Shown here one piece after another: positions 1-5,426 of a DNA stretch of 9,343 nucleotides (the first letter of the stretch is position 1; the number at the start of each line of letters is the position of its first letter). Source of the stretch: Spirochaetaceae bacterium (GTDB lineage Bacteria; Spirochaetota; Spirochaetia; Treponematales; Breznakiellaceae); NCBI GenBank assembly GCA_031279965.1, contig JAITHM010000054.1:1-9343 (forward strand), read 5' to 3'. Under the pieces are notes generated by a model that ran no database searches, was not told the DNA's origin, and saw nothing but the letters and a program-made list of their open reading frames with translations. The position numbers and the translations under genes are program-made.

Positions 1-97
1 GCGCCGGCATATTGTTCTGTGCAAAAAGGTTTCCCAGAGCGGCAAGCGCCAGAGATACGCCGCAAATAGCCATAGGTATACTTTTGATAAATTTCAC
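1..97 (-). CDS. TDT-family (tellurite-resistance/dicarboxylate transporter) membrane protein, N-terminal fragment
   Basis: The minus strand from position 97 reads GTG AAA TTT ATC and stays open for 32 codons to the window edge, so only the N-terminus is present. The peptide begins MKFIKSIPMAICGVSLALAA and continues into ALGNLFAQNN. A short basic start, then a proline and a hydrophobic helix ending in L-A-A-L-G-N-L, is how TDT/SLAC1-like transporters typically begin; this family carries C4-dicarboxylates, anions or tellurite through a ten-helix membrane channel. The GTG start is chosen because an A/G-rich ribosome site (complement of 103-110, AAGGGGG-like) lies about 6 bases upstream, and the only upstream ATG in this short stretch hits a stop at once. 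The site abuts the stop codon of the 111-581 gene, so the two are probably co-transcribed. The substrate cannot be judged from 32 residues. An ATG at codon 9 is a less likely start. Confidence 0.65.
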   Translation of the reverse strand, partial: MKFIKSIPMAICGVSLALAALGNLFAQNNMPA

Positions 98-110
98 AGC
101 ATACCCCCTT

Positions 111-581
111 TCACACAACTTTTAAGTTGAGTTCTCGCGCGAGAATCTCGGCGGTCTTCGCGGCCATCTCTCCGGTAAACGAGACGCACTGCGCCTTGTG
201 TTCGCCGCTTGCCATATCCATATCTTTGGTGTGTATATGGCAGCATAAAACGCCTTTGTGATTTTTCCGAAAGCTCTCCTGCAATTCAAAGGCAAGCTCC
301 ATCGTTTTGGTACTCTTGGGGTCGGTGGGCGTTGTCGGCGTCGTTCTTCCAAAAAAATACCCAAGGGCGACGACGGCTCCTGAAACCGCGCCGCACATAC
401 ACTTCGCCCGTCCCACGCCGATAGGGAAGCCCGAACCGGCGGCAACCAGCGCCTCCGGCATATCGGGGTCTACGTTTTTCCGCAGCGAAGAGATTATCGC
501 TTCGGAACAGTAAAAGCCGCCGATTCTAAACACCTCTTCCGCATCGTACCTAATCTGTCGGATGTTAATTTCTTGTTTCAT
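111..581 (-). CDS. C_GCAxxG_C_C family putative redox-active protein
   Basis: A 156-residue soluble protein matching the plan of the C_GCAxxG_C_C family, small proteins proposed to hold a redox centre through conserved cysteines; the biochemical role of the family is unsettled. Visible cysteines are C25 (in FYCSEAI), C61 and C63 in CMCGAVSGAVVALGYFFGR, the adjacent pair C113-C114, and C132. The signature GCAxxG appears here as CGAVSG (63-68), a variant commonly seen as CGAxSGA. The length is normal for the family and there is no signal peptide or clear membrane segment. The ATG at 581 is supported by an AGGAG motif about 9 bases upstream (complement of 590-594). The gene lies directly upstream of a TDT transporter start with a 13-base gap, suggesting an operon. 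It is divergent from the TPR/mreBC unit across about 780 bases. Codons tend to end in C or G more than in the central genes. Confidence 0.82.
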   Translation of the reverse strand: MKQEINIRQIRYDAEEVFRIGGFYCSEAIISSLRKNVDPDMPEALVAAGSGFPIGVGRAKCMCGAVSGAVVALGYFFGRTTPTTPTDPKSTKTMELAFELQESFRKNHKGVLCCHIHTKDMDMASGEHKAQCVSFTGEMAAKTAEILARELNLKVV

Positions 582-598
582 TTTTCTTTTCTCCTATA

Positions 599-626
599 TT
601 TTCAGTTGTCGGTTGTCTATTTTCAG
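599..626. repeat. Degenerate heptanucleotide array
   Basis: Four consecutive 7-base units in perfect register: TTTTCAG at 599-605, TTGTCGG at 606-612, TTGTCTA at 613-619 and TTTTCAG again at 620-626. The first and fourth are identical. The array sits between the ribosome site of the 111-581 gene and a 22-bp motif at 630-651. Short heptamer arrays like this are dispersed in some bacterial genomes; copy number elsewhere cannot be seen here. Confidence 0.6.
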
Positions 627-629
627 TGG

Positions 630-651
630 ATTCTGGCCGGAAGAGGCTGCC
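630..651. repeat. 22-bp motif, copy 1 of 2 (near-palindromic TTCTGGCC core)
   Basis: This stretch matches 1049-1070 at 19 of 22 positions in the same orientation. The core at 631-642, TTCTGGCCGGAA, is one base from a perfect palindrome. It lies immediately beside a heptamer array, as does the second copy, suggesting that motif and array travel together as one dispersed element. Confidence 0.6.
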
Positions 652-827
652 TAACGCGGAAAGCGGCGTTAAGAAGGAAGGAATACGAACAAGCGTCATA
701 GAAACGCGCGTTTCAACAGCAAACCCGGCTGCTCTTTGCGCAGTCATGGCCAGACCGCCCCGCACCGGAACTCGCGGCGCTTTTTACAAATACGTAAACA
801 CATCATGCTTTAGATTGTAAGGTTACT

Positions 828-862
828 TTGCACCTGCTGTCAAGCAAAGTTTTGAGGTGCAA
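828..862 (+). other. Inverted repeat able to form a hairpin
   Basis: TTGCACCT (828-835) is the exact reverse complement of AGGTGCAA (855-862), with a 19-base loop. A competing pairing exists between CTTTG (826-830) and CAAAG (845-849), so the two structures are mutually exclusive. No T-tract follows, so it is not an obvious terminator. A second imperfect stem (871-879 with 895-903, 8 of 9 paired) lies just downstream. No coding sequence of either orientation overlaps it, and its function is unknown. Confidence 0.4.
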
Positions 863-967
863 GAGTTCCAGCATCCAGGAAATATTCAGCACTCCCTGAA
901 TGCCGGTAGTTTATTTACGGGTAATCGAAGTTATACACACAGGACGGGAGAAATGTCACGCAGGGAA

Positions 968-1089
968 TAGTTGGCAGTGGGCAGTGGGTAGTTGGTAGAC
1001 TTTGGCTGGTATATGTTAGCTAACGGCGACTTCAGCGGTAGGTAACGTATTCTGGCCAGAAGCCGCTGCCCACTGCTCACTGTCCACTA
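968..1089. repeat. MITE-like 122-bp element with 24-bp imperfect terminal inverted repeats made of heptamers
   Basis: The left end (968-991) and the reverse complement of the right end (1066-1089) match at 20 of 24 positions. Each arm is built of 7-base units: on the left AGTTGGC, AGTGGGC, AGTGGGT, AGTTGGT from 969; on the right GCCCACT, GCTCACT, GTCCACT from 1068, which are the same unit on the other strand. The interior contains a perfect 10-bp palindrome (1015-1024) and a perfect 12-bp palindrome TTCTGGCCAGAA (1050-1061). No transposase is encoded, so if mobile it would be non-autonomous. A target-site duplication was not recognised. Confidence 0.55.
1049..1070. repeat. 22-bp motif, copy 2 of 2 (perfect palindromic core)
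   Basis: Second copy of the motif at 630-651 (19 of 22 identical). Its core TTCTGGCCAGAA (1050-1061) is a perfect 12-bp palindrome. Its 3' end runs into the right-hand heptamer arm of the 968-1089 element, overlapping it by a few bases. Confidence 0.6.
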
Positions 1090-1249
1090 ACTTTACCGGA
1101 GGGACGCGCTCAACGTTTCGCGCGCCCCATTCACCCAGGAAAGGCCGTGCGAAGCAGAACCTGCGCAACACAAATATGGCAACTTTGCTGAGCGCTACAT
1201 CGCGGCAACTACATCAAAAGACACGCTGCGCGTGCCTCTTCGGATGCGG

Positions 1250-1273
1250 TTTTTGCGGGCATGCCCGCAAAAA
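1250..1273. promoter_or_regulatory. Perfect 24-bp palindrome, possible operator or cruciform
   Basis: The half-site TTTTTGCGGGCA (1250-1261) is followed directly by its exact reverse complement (1262-1273). The T-run precedes and the A-run follows the GC stem on both strands, the reverse of an intrinsic terminator, so a terminator is unlikely. It lies about 85-108 bases upstream of the TPR-mreB-mreC unit, a plausible place for a dimeric regulator site, but no known operator consensus is recognised. Confidence 0.5.
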
Positions 1274-1310
1274 TGCGCCCAAATAGTGCGTCTTGATCTG
1301 GTAATTAGCA

Positions 1311-1341
1311 TTGCCCTAGTTGCAATTTTTGTCGATATACT
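1311..1341 (+). promoter_or_regulatory. Possible promoter of the TPR-mreB-mreC unit
   Basis: TATACT at 1336-1341 matches five of six bases of a sigma-70 -10 box. The best -35 candidate is TTGCCC at 1311-1316, but the 19-base spacer is longer than ideal. The predicted transcript would start about 10 bases before the ATG at 1358. It is the only good -10 seen close to this gene. Tentative. Confidence 0.3.
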
Positions 1342-1357
1342 ATTAGATAGTGATTAT

Positions 1358-2305
1358 ATGCCCGGGCGAAATTCACGGTTTGATTATGGGGGGCGTGTCA
1401 AAAGGCGGCACAAAGTCCAGATTATTGCCGGTATTTGCGCTGCCGCGCTGATTATTACCGGAATAATTGTTTTTTTTTCCGGCAAGAAAAGCAGTTCCGG
1501 CAGCAATAACAAAGATCTTGCGCAATTGTGGAAGGATGGTTCTTATCTTGCCGCTTTTGAAGTAAGTGAACATGAGCTTCAGGAAAAACCAATGGATTTT
1601 TTTCTATTAATGATTCATGGGTTTTCTGCCTATCAAATTGCTATCGCACAGATAAATAATTTTGATATGCTTTCATATATTGACCGGGCAATCTGGGCGC
1701 TTCGAAAGGCGCAGCTTACCAAGCAGGGCGAACATGACGGGCGTATCAAATATGCGTTAGGACGTGCCTATCATTACAAAGGGCCTGCTTACGCGGAATT
1801 GTGTGTGCGGTATCTTGAAGAAGCACGGGCAGCGGCATTTTATGCAGAGGACATTCCCCAGTTTCTAGGGCTTGCCTATGCATCCGTCCATGATTACGAG
1901 AATAGTATCGTTGCGTTTTCAGAAGCATTAAACGCAGAAGAAGAGAAAGATGGGCCGTCAGATTTACTGCTGCTTGCTATTGCCCGTTCGTATATTGAAC
2001 TTCGTGATGCAAGCTCTGCGCGGCCGTATATTATGCGAGCCATCGAAGTATCGCGGGACTGGAACGCCATTGCGCAGGCACGCTTGCTTTTGGCGGGGAT
2101 ATTAACGAACGAAGGAGACACCGCCGGAGCAGAACTGCAAATCCGCACGGTGCTGAGTGAAGGCGGAGAAAATGCCGAAGCCCATTACCGGCTTGGCGTA
2201 TTGTATGATATGCGCAATGATTATTACCGTGCGCGGGCTGAATGGAGGCGGGCGTATAGCCTTGATCCAAACTATACGCCGGTACGGGAAAAACTGAATC
2301 TTTAA
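1358..2305 (+). CDS. Membrane-anchored TPR protein upstream of mreB
   Basis: A 315-residue protein with a basic N-terminus (residues 1-19, including RVKRRHK), one transmembrane helix (about 20-41) and a long helical region probably facing the periplasm. Tetratricopeptide-like helix pairs are visible from about 166 onward. The clearest are near 205-234 (LLLLAIARSYIELRDASSAR), 239-270, and 272-305, where the AHYRLG, Y-A and LDPNY pattern of a canonical TPR is seen. TPRs bind other proteins, so this is probably an adaptor. It ends 31 bases before mreB on the same strand, suggesting a shared transcript and a role with the elongation machinery (inference). The ATG at 1358 is preferred since it gives a basic tail followed by a helix, although no Shine-Dalgarno is visible. 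An in-frame ATG at 1232 would add 42 residues but spans the 24-bp palindrome. A run of nine T (1470-1478) encodes part of the helix. Confidence 0.75.
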   Translation: MPGRNSRFDYGGRVKRRHKVQIIAGICAAALIITGIIVFFSGKKSSSGSNNKDLAQLWKDGSYLAAFEVSEHELQEKPMDFFLLMIHGFSAYQIAIAQINNFDMLSYIDRAIWALRKAQLTKQGEHDGRIKYALGRAYHYKGPAYAELCVRYLEEARAAAFYAEDIPQFLGLAYASVHDYENSIVAFSEALNAEEEKDGPSDLLLLAIARSYIELRDASSARPYIMRAIEVSRDWNAIAQARLLLAGILTNEGDTAGAELQIRTVLSEGGENAEAHYRLGVLYDMRNDYYRARAEWRRAYSLDPNYTPVREKLNL

Positions 2306-2336
2306 TGAACGTAAGGAATTAAGAGGAGTAATTGCT

Positions 2337-3365
2337 ATGTTTGGCATTAAGTCATCGGATATTGGTATAGATTTAGGCACCTGTAACACGCTTATTTATA
2401 TTCGTGGTAAGGGCATAGTTGTTGATGAGCCGTCAGTTGTTGCTGTGGAACGCGGCACAAAAAAAGTAATGGCCGTAGGCGAAGATGCTAAAAAAATGCT
2501 GTGGAAAACGCCGGAGAATATTATTGCGATACGCCCCATGCGTGACGGCGTAATTGCCGATCTTGAATCAACTGAAAAAATGATTCGCCATTTTATTTCA
2601 AAAGCAATTCCCCGTTACCGTATTGTACGCCCCCGTATGATCATAGGTATTCCGTCGTGCATTACAGAAGTAGAGCGCCGCGCCGTTGAAGAGAGCGCTT
2701 ATAAGGCCGGCGCTCGTGATGTGCTTGTTATTGAGGAAAGCCGTGCCGCCGCAATTGGAGCAAATATTCCAATTTTTGAGCCGGCCGGCCACATGATCTG
2801 TGATATTGGCGGCGGCACAACAGAAACTTCCGTTATATCGCTGGGCGGTATGGTGGTTACCCGCGCGATACGGCTTGGCGGTGATGAATTTGACGAAGCG
2901 ATAATCAAACATGTCCGCGGCGTCCACAACCTGATCATTGGCGAGCAGACGGCCGAGCGCCTTAAAATAGAAATTGGCAACGCCGCGCCCGACAAAACGA
3001 TCGAAAAAGTTGAAATCAAAGGCGGCGATGCAATTACCGGTCTTCCCCGCAGACTGGAAATTGACAGTGTTGAAGTGCGCGAGGCGTTGAAAGATCCAAT
3101 TACCCAGATTATTGACGAAATTAAAATTACGCTGGGCCAAACGCCGCCGGAACTTGCCGCTGACATTGTAGAACAGGGCATTGTAATGACAGGCGGCGGT
3201 TCACTTTTAAAAGGACTGCCTAAACTGATTTCCAAAGAAACCGGTGTTCCGGTTATTCTTGCGGAAAATCCGCTTGAGTGTGTTGCGCTGGGTGCAGGCA
3301 AGTACTTTGATATTGTACGCGGATTCGATACAACGCGCAGTATTTACGATAGTCTGAACGGATAA
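2337..3365 (+). CDS. mreB: Rod-shape-determining protein MreB (bacterial actin)
   Basis: A full-length 342-residue MreB. It is an actin-fold ATPase that polymerises on the inner face of the cytoplasmic membrane and guides peptidoglycan synthesis along the cell cylinder. The phosphate-1 loop DLGTCNT is at 12-18, the phosphate-2 loop DIGGGTTE at 156-163 and the adenosine motif TGGGS at 285-289. GIPSCITEVERRAVEESA (104-121) and EESRAAAIGA (133-142) are also typical of MreB. The short N-terminus (MFGIKSSD) fits the membrane-binding start found in MreB. An AGGAG ribosome site at 2324-2328, 8 bases before the ATG, is the best in this unit. mreC follows after 3 bases, so the two are co-transcribed and probably translationally coupled. 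No missing residue or frameshift is seen. Confidence 0.97.
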   Translation: MFGIKSSDIGIDLGTCNTLIYIRGKGIVVDEPSVVAVERGTKKVMAVGEDAKKMLWKTPENIIAIRPMRDGVIADLESTEKMIRHFISKAIPRYRIVRPRMIIGIPSCITEVERRAVEESAYKAGARDVLVIEESRAAAIGANIPIFEPAGHMICDIGGGTTETSVISLGGMVVTRAIRLGGDEFDEAIIKHVRGVHNLIIGEQTAERLKIEIGNAAPDKTIEKVEIKGGDAITGLPRRLEIDSVEVREALKDPITQIIDEIKITLGQTPPELAADIVEQGIVMTGGGSLLKGLPKLISKETGVPVILAENPLECVALGAGKYFDIVRGFDTTRSIYDSLNG

Positions 3366-3368
3366 ATC

Positions 3369-4223
3369 ATGGCGATACGCGAGACCGCCGGAAAAGTTCG
3401 CAAACGACTAGGCGCTGATGCCTATGTATTCGCCGTTCTTATTTTTATTTCGTTTTCGCTTCTTTTATTTTCTACGCGGAGTTTTGTAATTGATATACGC
3501 GATACAGGGCTTTCTGTATTTTCCGGCGTACGCGGTGGAGTGCATTCAATAACGTCATTTGTATCGCGCACGGTTAATTCGATTGGTGAACTTACCGCCC
3601 TGCGTGAAAAATACAAAGAGCTTGTTGACCGTATGACCCGCTACGAAGAACTTGAGCGAAGTGCTGCCGAGATTCAGCAGGAAAATTACCGCCTCCGTGA
3701 ACAGCTTGGCTTTTCGCAGGTGCTTCAATTTAAATACACCCCCGCCGAGATTATTGGACGCGATCCAGACAATCTCTTCCAAACACTTGTGGTAAATAAA
3801 GGCGCTGCCCATGGCATCAAAAAAGATATGCCGGTTATTGCCTATCAGAACGGCGTTGAAGCGCTTGTAGGAAAAATTGTACAGGCAGCGCAGTACGAAA
3901 GCCTTGTGCTCCCCCTCTACGACGAACATTGTTTTGTTGCCGCCCGTTTTTCGCAGAGCCGCTACGAAGGCATAAGTTCCGGCAAAGGAAACCTTAACCA
4001 GCCGCTCCTTATGCAGTCGATTGACAAACGCGCGCGTGACAGCATGCTGCGCGGCGATGTTGTTGTTACATCTGGCATGGGCGGTGTGTACCCTGCCGGC
4101 ATCAATATAGGCCGTGTCAACATGGTGCTTTTTCATGAGTATGAAACTTCGCTCGAAGTTGAACTTGAGCCCACGATAGATTTTTCACGCCTTGAATACG
4201 TGTTTATTCTTGAATCACCATAA
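3369..4223 (+). CDS. mreC: Rod-shape-determining protein MreC
   Basis: A 284-residue bitopic protein that links cytoplasmic MreB to periplasmic cell-wall synthases. It has a basic N-terminal tail (KVRKRLG), a transmembrane helix at about 18-36 and a coiled coil at about 70-115 (ELTALREKYKELVDRM and onward) used for dimerisation. The two-lobed beta domain from 121 carries the family hallmarks GRDPDNLFQTLVVNKGAAHGI-like segment at 130-150 and GDVVVTSGMGGVYPAGI (229-245) followed by GRV. Length and order are normal. It starts 3 bases after the mreB stop and has no strong ribosome site of its own, so coupling to mreB is likely. In many bacteria mreD, a penicillin-binding protein and rodA come next; here a VWA gene follows after a 75-base gap with no clear terminator, so the usual operon is interrupted or those genes are elsewhere. 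Confidence 0.95.
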   Translation: MAIRETAGKVRKRLGADAYVFAVLIFISFSLLLFSTRSFVIDIRDTGLSVFSGVRGGVHSITSFVSRTVNSIGELTALREKYKELVDRMTRYEELERSAAEIQQENYRLREQLGFSQVLQFKYTPAEIIGRDPDNLFQTLVVNKGAAHGIKKDMPVIAYQNGVEALVGKIVQAAQYESLVLPLYDEHCFVAARFSQSRYEGISSGKGNLNQPLLMQSIDKRARDSMLRGDVVVTSGMGGVYPAGINIGRVNMVLFHEYETSLEVELEPTIDFSRLEYVFILESP

Positions 4224-4298
4224 CTGTCCCTACACCTGCCCCGTAGATAAAAAGTAAAAACTTCTTAATTCCTCGCTGTTTTCTGCCGATAAAAGGGT

Positions 4299-5414
4299 AT
4301 GAGGTCTGGAAAACTTTCCATCCTGTGTATTCTGTTGTTTCAAACAATGCTCATTTTTGCGCAGGATCTAAACATAGGCGGCGGTGATGTCTGGGTATCG
4401 CAGGGAGCTGATGGCGGCTATCATCTTTATATCAGAAAGAAGCATGATGTTGCATCAGTTTTGCTTGTTGAAACAACACGGGATCCAAGTTTTCGTGAAC
4501 CTAATTACGCCTACCGTACCAATGTATGGAATCCGGTAAATGGTGACGAGCTTCGCATCATCGATGGTCATCCGCTGCCGCAGCATAATAGCTGGTCGTT
4601 AATTGATTCCACACCGGAGTTTGTTCCTGAACTTGGCATCGATGCGTTTCACGTCTATATTCCTTTTTTCATTCAGTTTGGCTATCCGTATACTCGTAAT
4701 GGCGAGGTGTATGTTGTTAACGGTACCTATTTTAATATACGTGCCTTTACTTTGCCTCATGCCGATTACCAGGGGGTGTTTAAGGACAATCCTTTTGTGC
4801 TTGAAATAACTCAGGATCCGCTTCCCGGCCCCCCTGATTTGAATTACATGAAAGATACGGAAGATTCATTCGACCGTTTAAGCCGTCTTACCGGAGGACG
4901 CGTGTTTCGTTCGCGCGGGCCAGAAGATATTGTAGAGACGCTGGGGGCGATTTTTCAGAAGGAAGCAGGACATGATATTGATGTAGTACTTTGTATTGAT
5001 ACGACGGCAAGCATGCGCAATGATATTACCGCGCTGCGTATGCGCCTTGTTGCCGCGGCACAGGGAATGCTCTCCAATTTTTTAAGCCTGCGTGTTGGTG
5101 TGGTCGCATTTCGTGACTACAAAGATGCATATATTACCCGCGTGTATCCGTTTACAGCTGATCTTGGCGTGTTTCAAAAAACACTCAGCGCCCTTCAAGC
5201 AGTGGGGGGGGGGGATATTCCTGAAGCAGTTCATGAAGGCTTATATGAAAGCATCACAAAGTACCAGTGGCGGCCTGAAGCACGCAAGCTGGTTATTCTG
5301 ATTGGTGATGCGCCGCCCCACCTTGAACCACGGGGTAAAATAACCGAGATTATGGTAATTGACGCCGCACGCGACCGCGATGTTCAAATTAACTCGGTAC
5401 TGCTTCCTCAATAA
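4299..5414 (+). CDS. Secreted von Willebrand factor A (VWA) domain protein with an internal poly-G tract
   Basis: A 371-residue protein. Residues 1-22 form a signal peptide (RSGK, then hydrophobic LSILCILLFQTMLIFAQ), so the product is exported. Residues 23-220 are not recognised. A VWA domain occupies about 227-371: MIDAS motif DTTAS at 234-238 (third position Thr instead of the usual Ser), FRDYKD at 271-276, GGGDIPEAV at 303-311 and IGDAPPH at 335-341. This DTTxSM/GGGDxPE/GDAPPH pattern resembles the VWA subtype found in VWKA-like proteins. VWA domains bind protein ligands through a divalent metal. The ATG at 4299 is forced by an in-frame stop at 4290-4292; the purine run AAAAGGG sits only one base before it, an unusually short spacing. 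Eleven G (5204-5214) encode part of GGGD: one inserted G gives a stop at 5222-5224, one deleted G a stop near 5301, so expression may be phase-variable. It follows mreC by 75 bases and converges with the SDR gene. Confidence 0.82.
   Translation: MRSGKLSILCILLFQTMLIFAQDLNIGGGDVWVSQGADGGYHLYIRKKHDVASVLLVETTRDPSFREPNYAYRTNVWNPVNGDELRIIDGHPLPQHNSWSLIDSTPEFVPELGIDAFHVYIPFFIQFGYPYTRNGEVYVVNGTYFNIRAFTLPHADYQGVFKDNPFVLEITQDPLPGPPDLNYMKDTEDSFDRLSRLTGGRVFRSRGPEDIVETLGAIFQKEAGHDIDVVLCIDTTASMRNDITALRMRLVAAAQGMLSNFLSLRVGVVAFRDYKDAYITRVYPFTADLGVFQKTLSALQAVGGGDIPEAVHEGLYESITKYQWRPEARKLVILIGDAPPHLEPRGKITEIMVIDAARDRDVQINSVLLPQ
5204..5214 (+). repeat. Homopolymeric G(11) tract inside the VWA domain coding region
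   Basis: Eleven consecutive G on the coding strand read as the last base of a Val codon, three Gly codons and the first base of Asp (VGGGD, residues 302-306). A run of this length is prone to polymerase slippage and is a known contingency-locus type in Treponema and other host-associated bacteria. Any change not divisible by three truncates the VWA domain before the GDAPPH segment. Confidence 0.85.
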
Positions 5415-5426
5415 ACCGTGTGCGTT

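Larger units (their letters stand above)
582..1357. other. Long divergent intergenic region, repeat-rich, no convincing gene
   Basis: About 776 bases separate the minus-strand redox gene from the plus-strand TPR gene. Open frames here are short, lack ribosome sites, and resemble no protein I recognise. The region holds heptamer arrays (599-626, 969-996, 1068-1088), a twice-used 22-bp motif (630-651 and 1049-1070), a MITE-like inverted-repeat element (968-1089), hairpin-capable segments (828-862 and 871-903), a 10-bp palindrome (1015-1024, GTTAGCTAAC), one DnaA-box-like 9-mer (931-939, TTATACACA) and a perfect 24-bp palindrome (1250-1273). Both flanking promoters must lie here or close by. Confidence 0.75.

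Noticed and set aside
565..820. Short open frames on both strands in the intergenic region (64-66 codons).
   Set aside because: They overlap each other on opposite strands, run through heptamer repeats, have no ribosome site and no recognisable domain; they look like by-products of the repeat sequence.
931..939. DnaA-box-like 9-mer TTATACACA, suggesting an origin near parAB.
   Set aside because: Only a single variant box is present, with no cluster, no AT-rich unwinding region and no dnaA or dnaN gene; chance occurrence is likely.
1250..1273. Intrinsic terminator for the intergenic region.
   Set aside because: The T-run is upstream and the A-run downstream of the GC stem on both strands, opposite to the layout of a terminator.
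1232..1357. Longer N-terminus for the TPR protein starting at the ATG at 1232.
   Set aside because: It would run through the 24-bp palindrome, lacks a ribosome site and adds an atypical hydrophobic segment; the start at 1358 gives a normal basic tail plus single helix.
2598..3301. Long minus-strand open frames of 180-200 codons opposite mreB.
   Set aside because: They lie wholly within mreB, whose frame carries all actin-family motifs; the antisense frames resemble no protein and come from codon bias.
3555..4136. A 193-codon minus-strand open frame opposite mreC.
   Set aside because: It is a shadow of the intact mreC frame and has no ribosome site or motif.
5415..5426. Terminator between the convergent VWA and SDR genes.
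   Set aside because: Only 12 bases separate the stop codons and no hairpin with a T-run is visible there.
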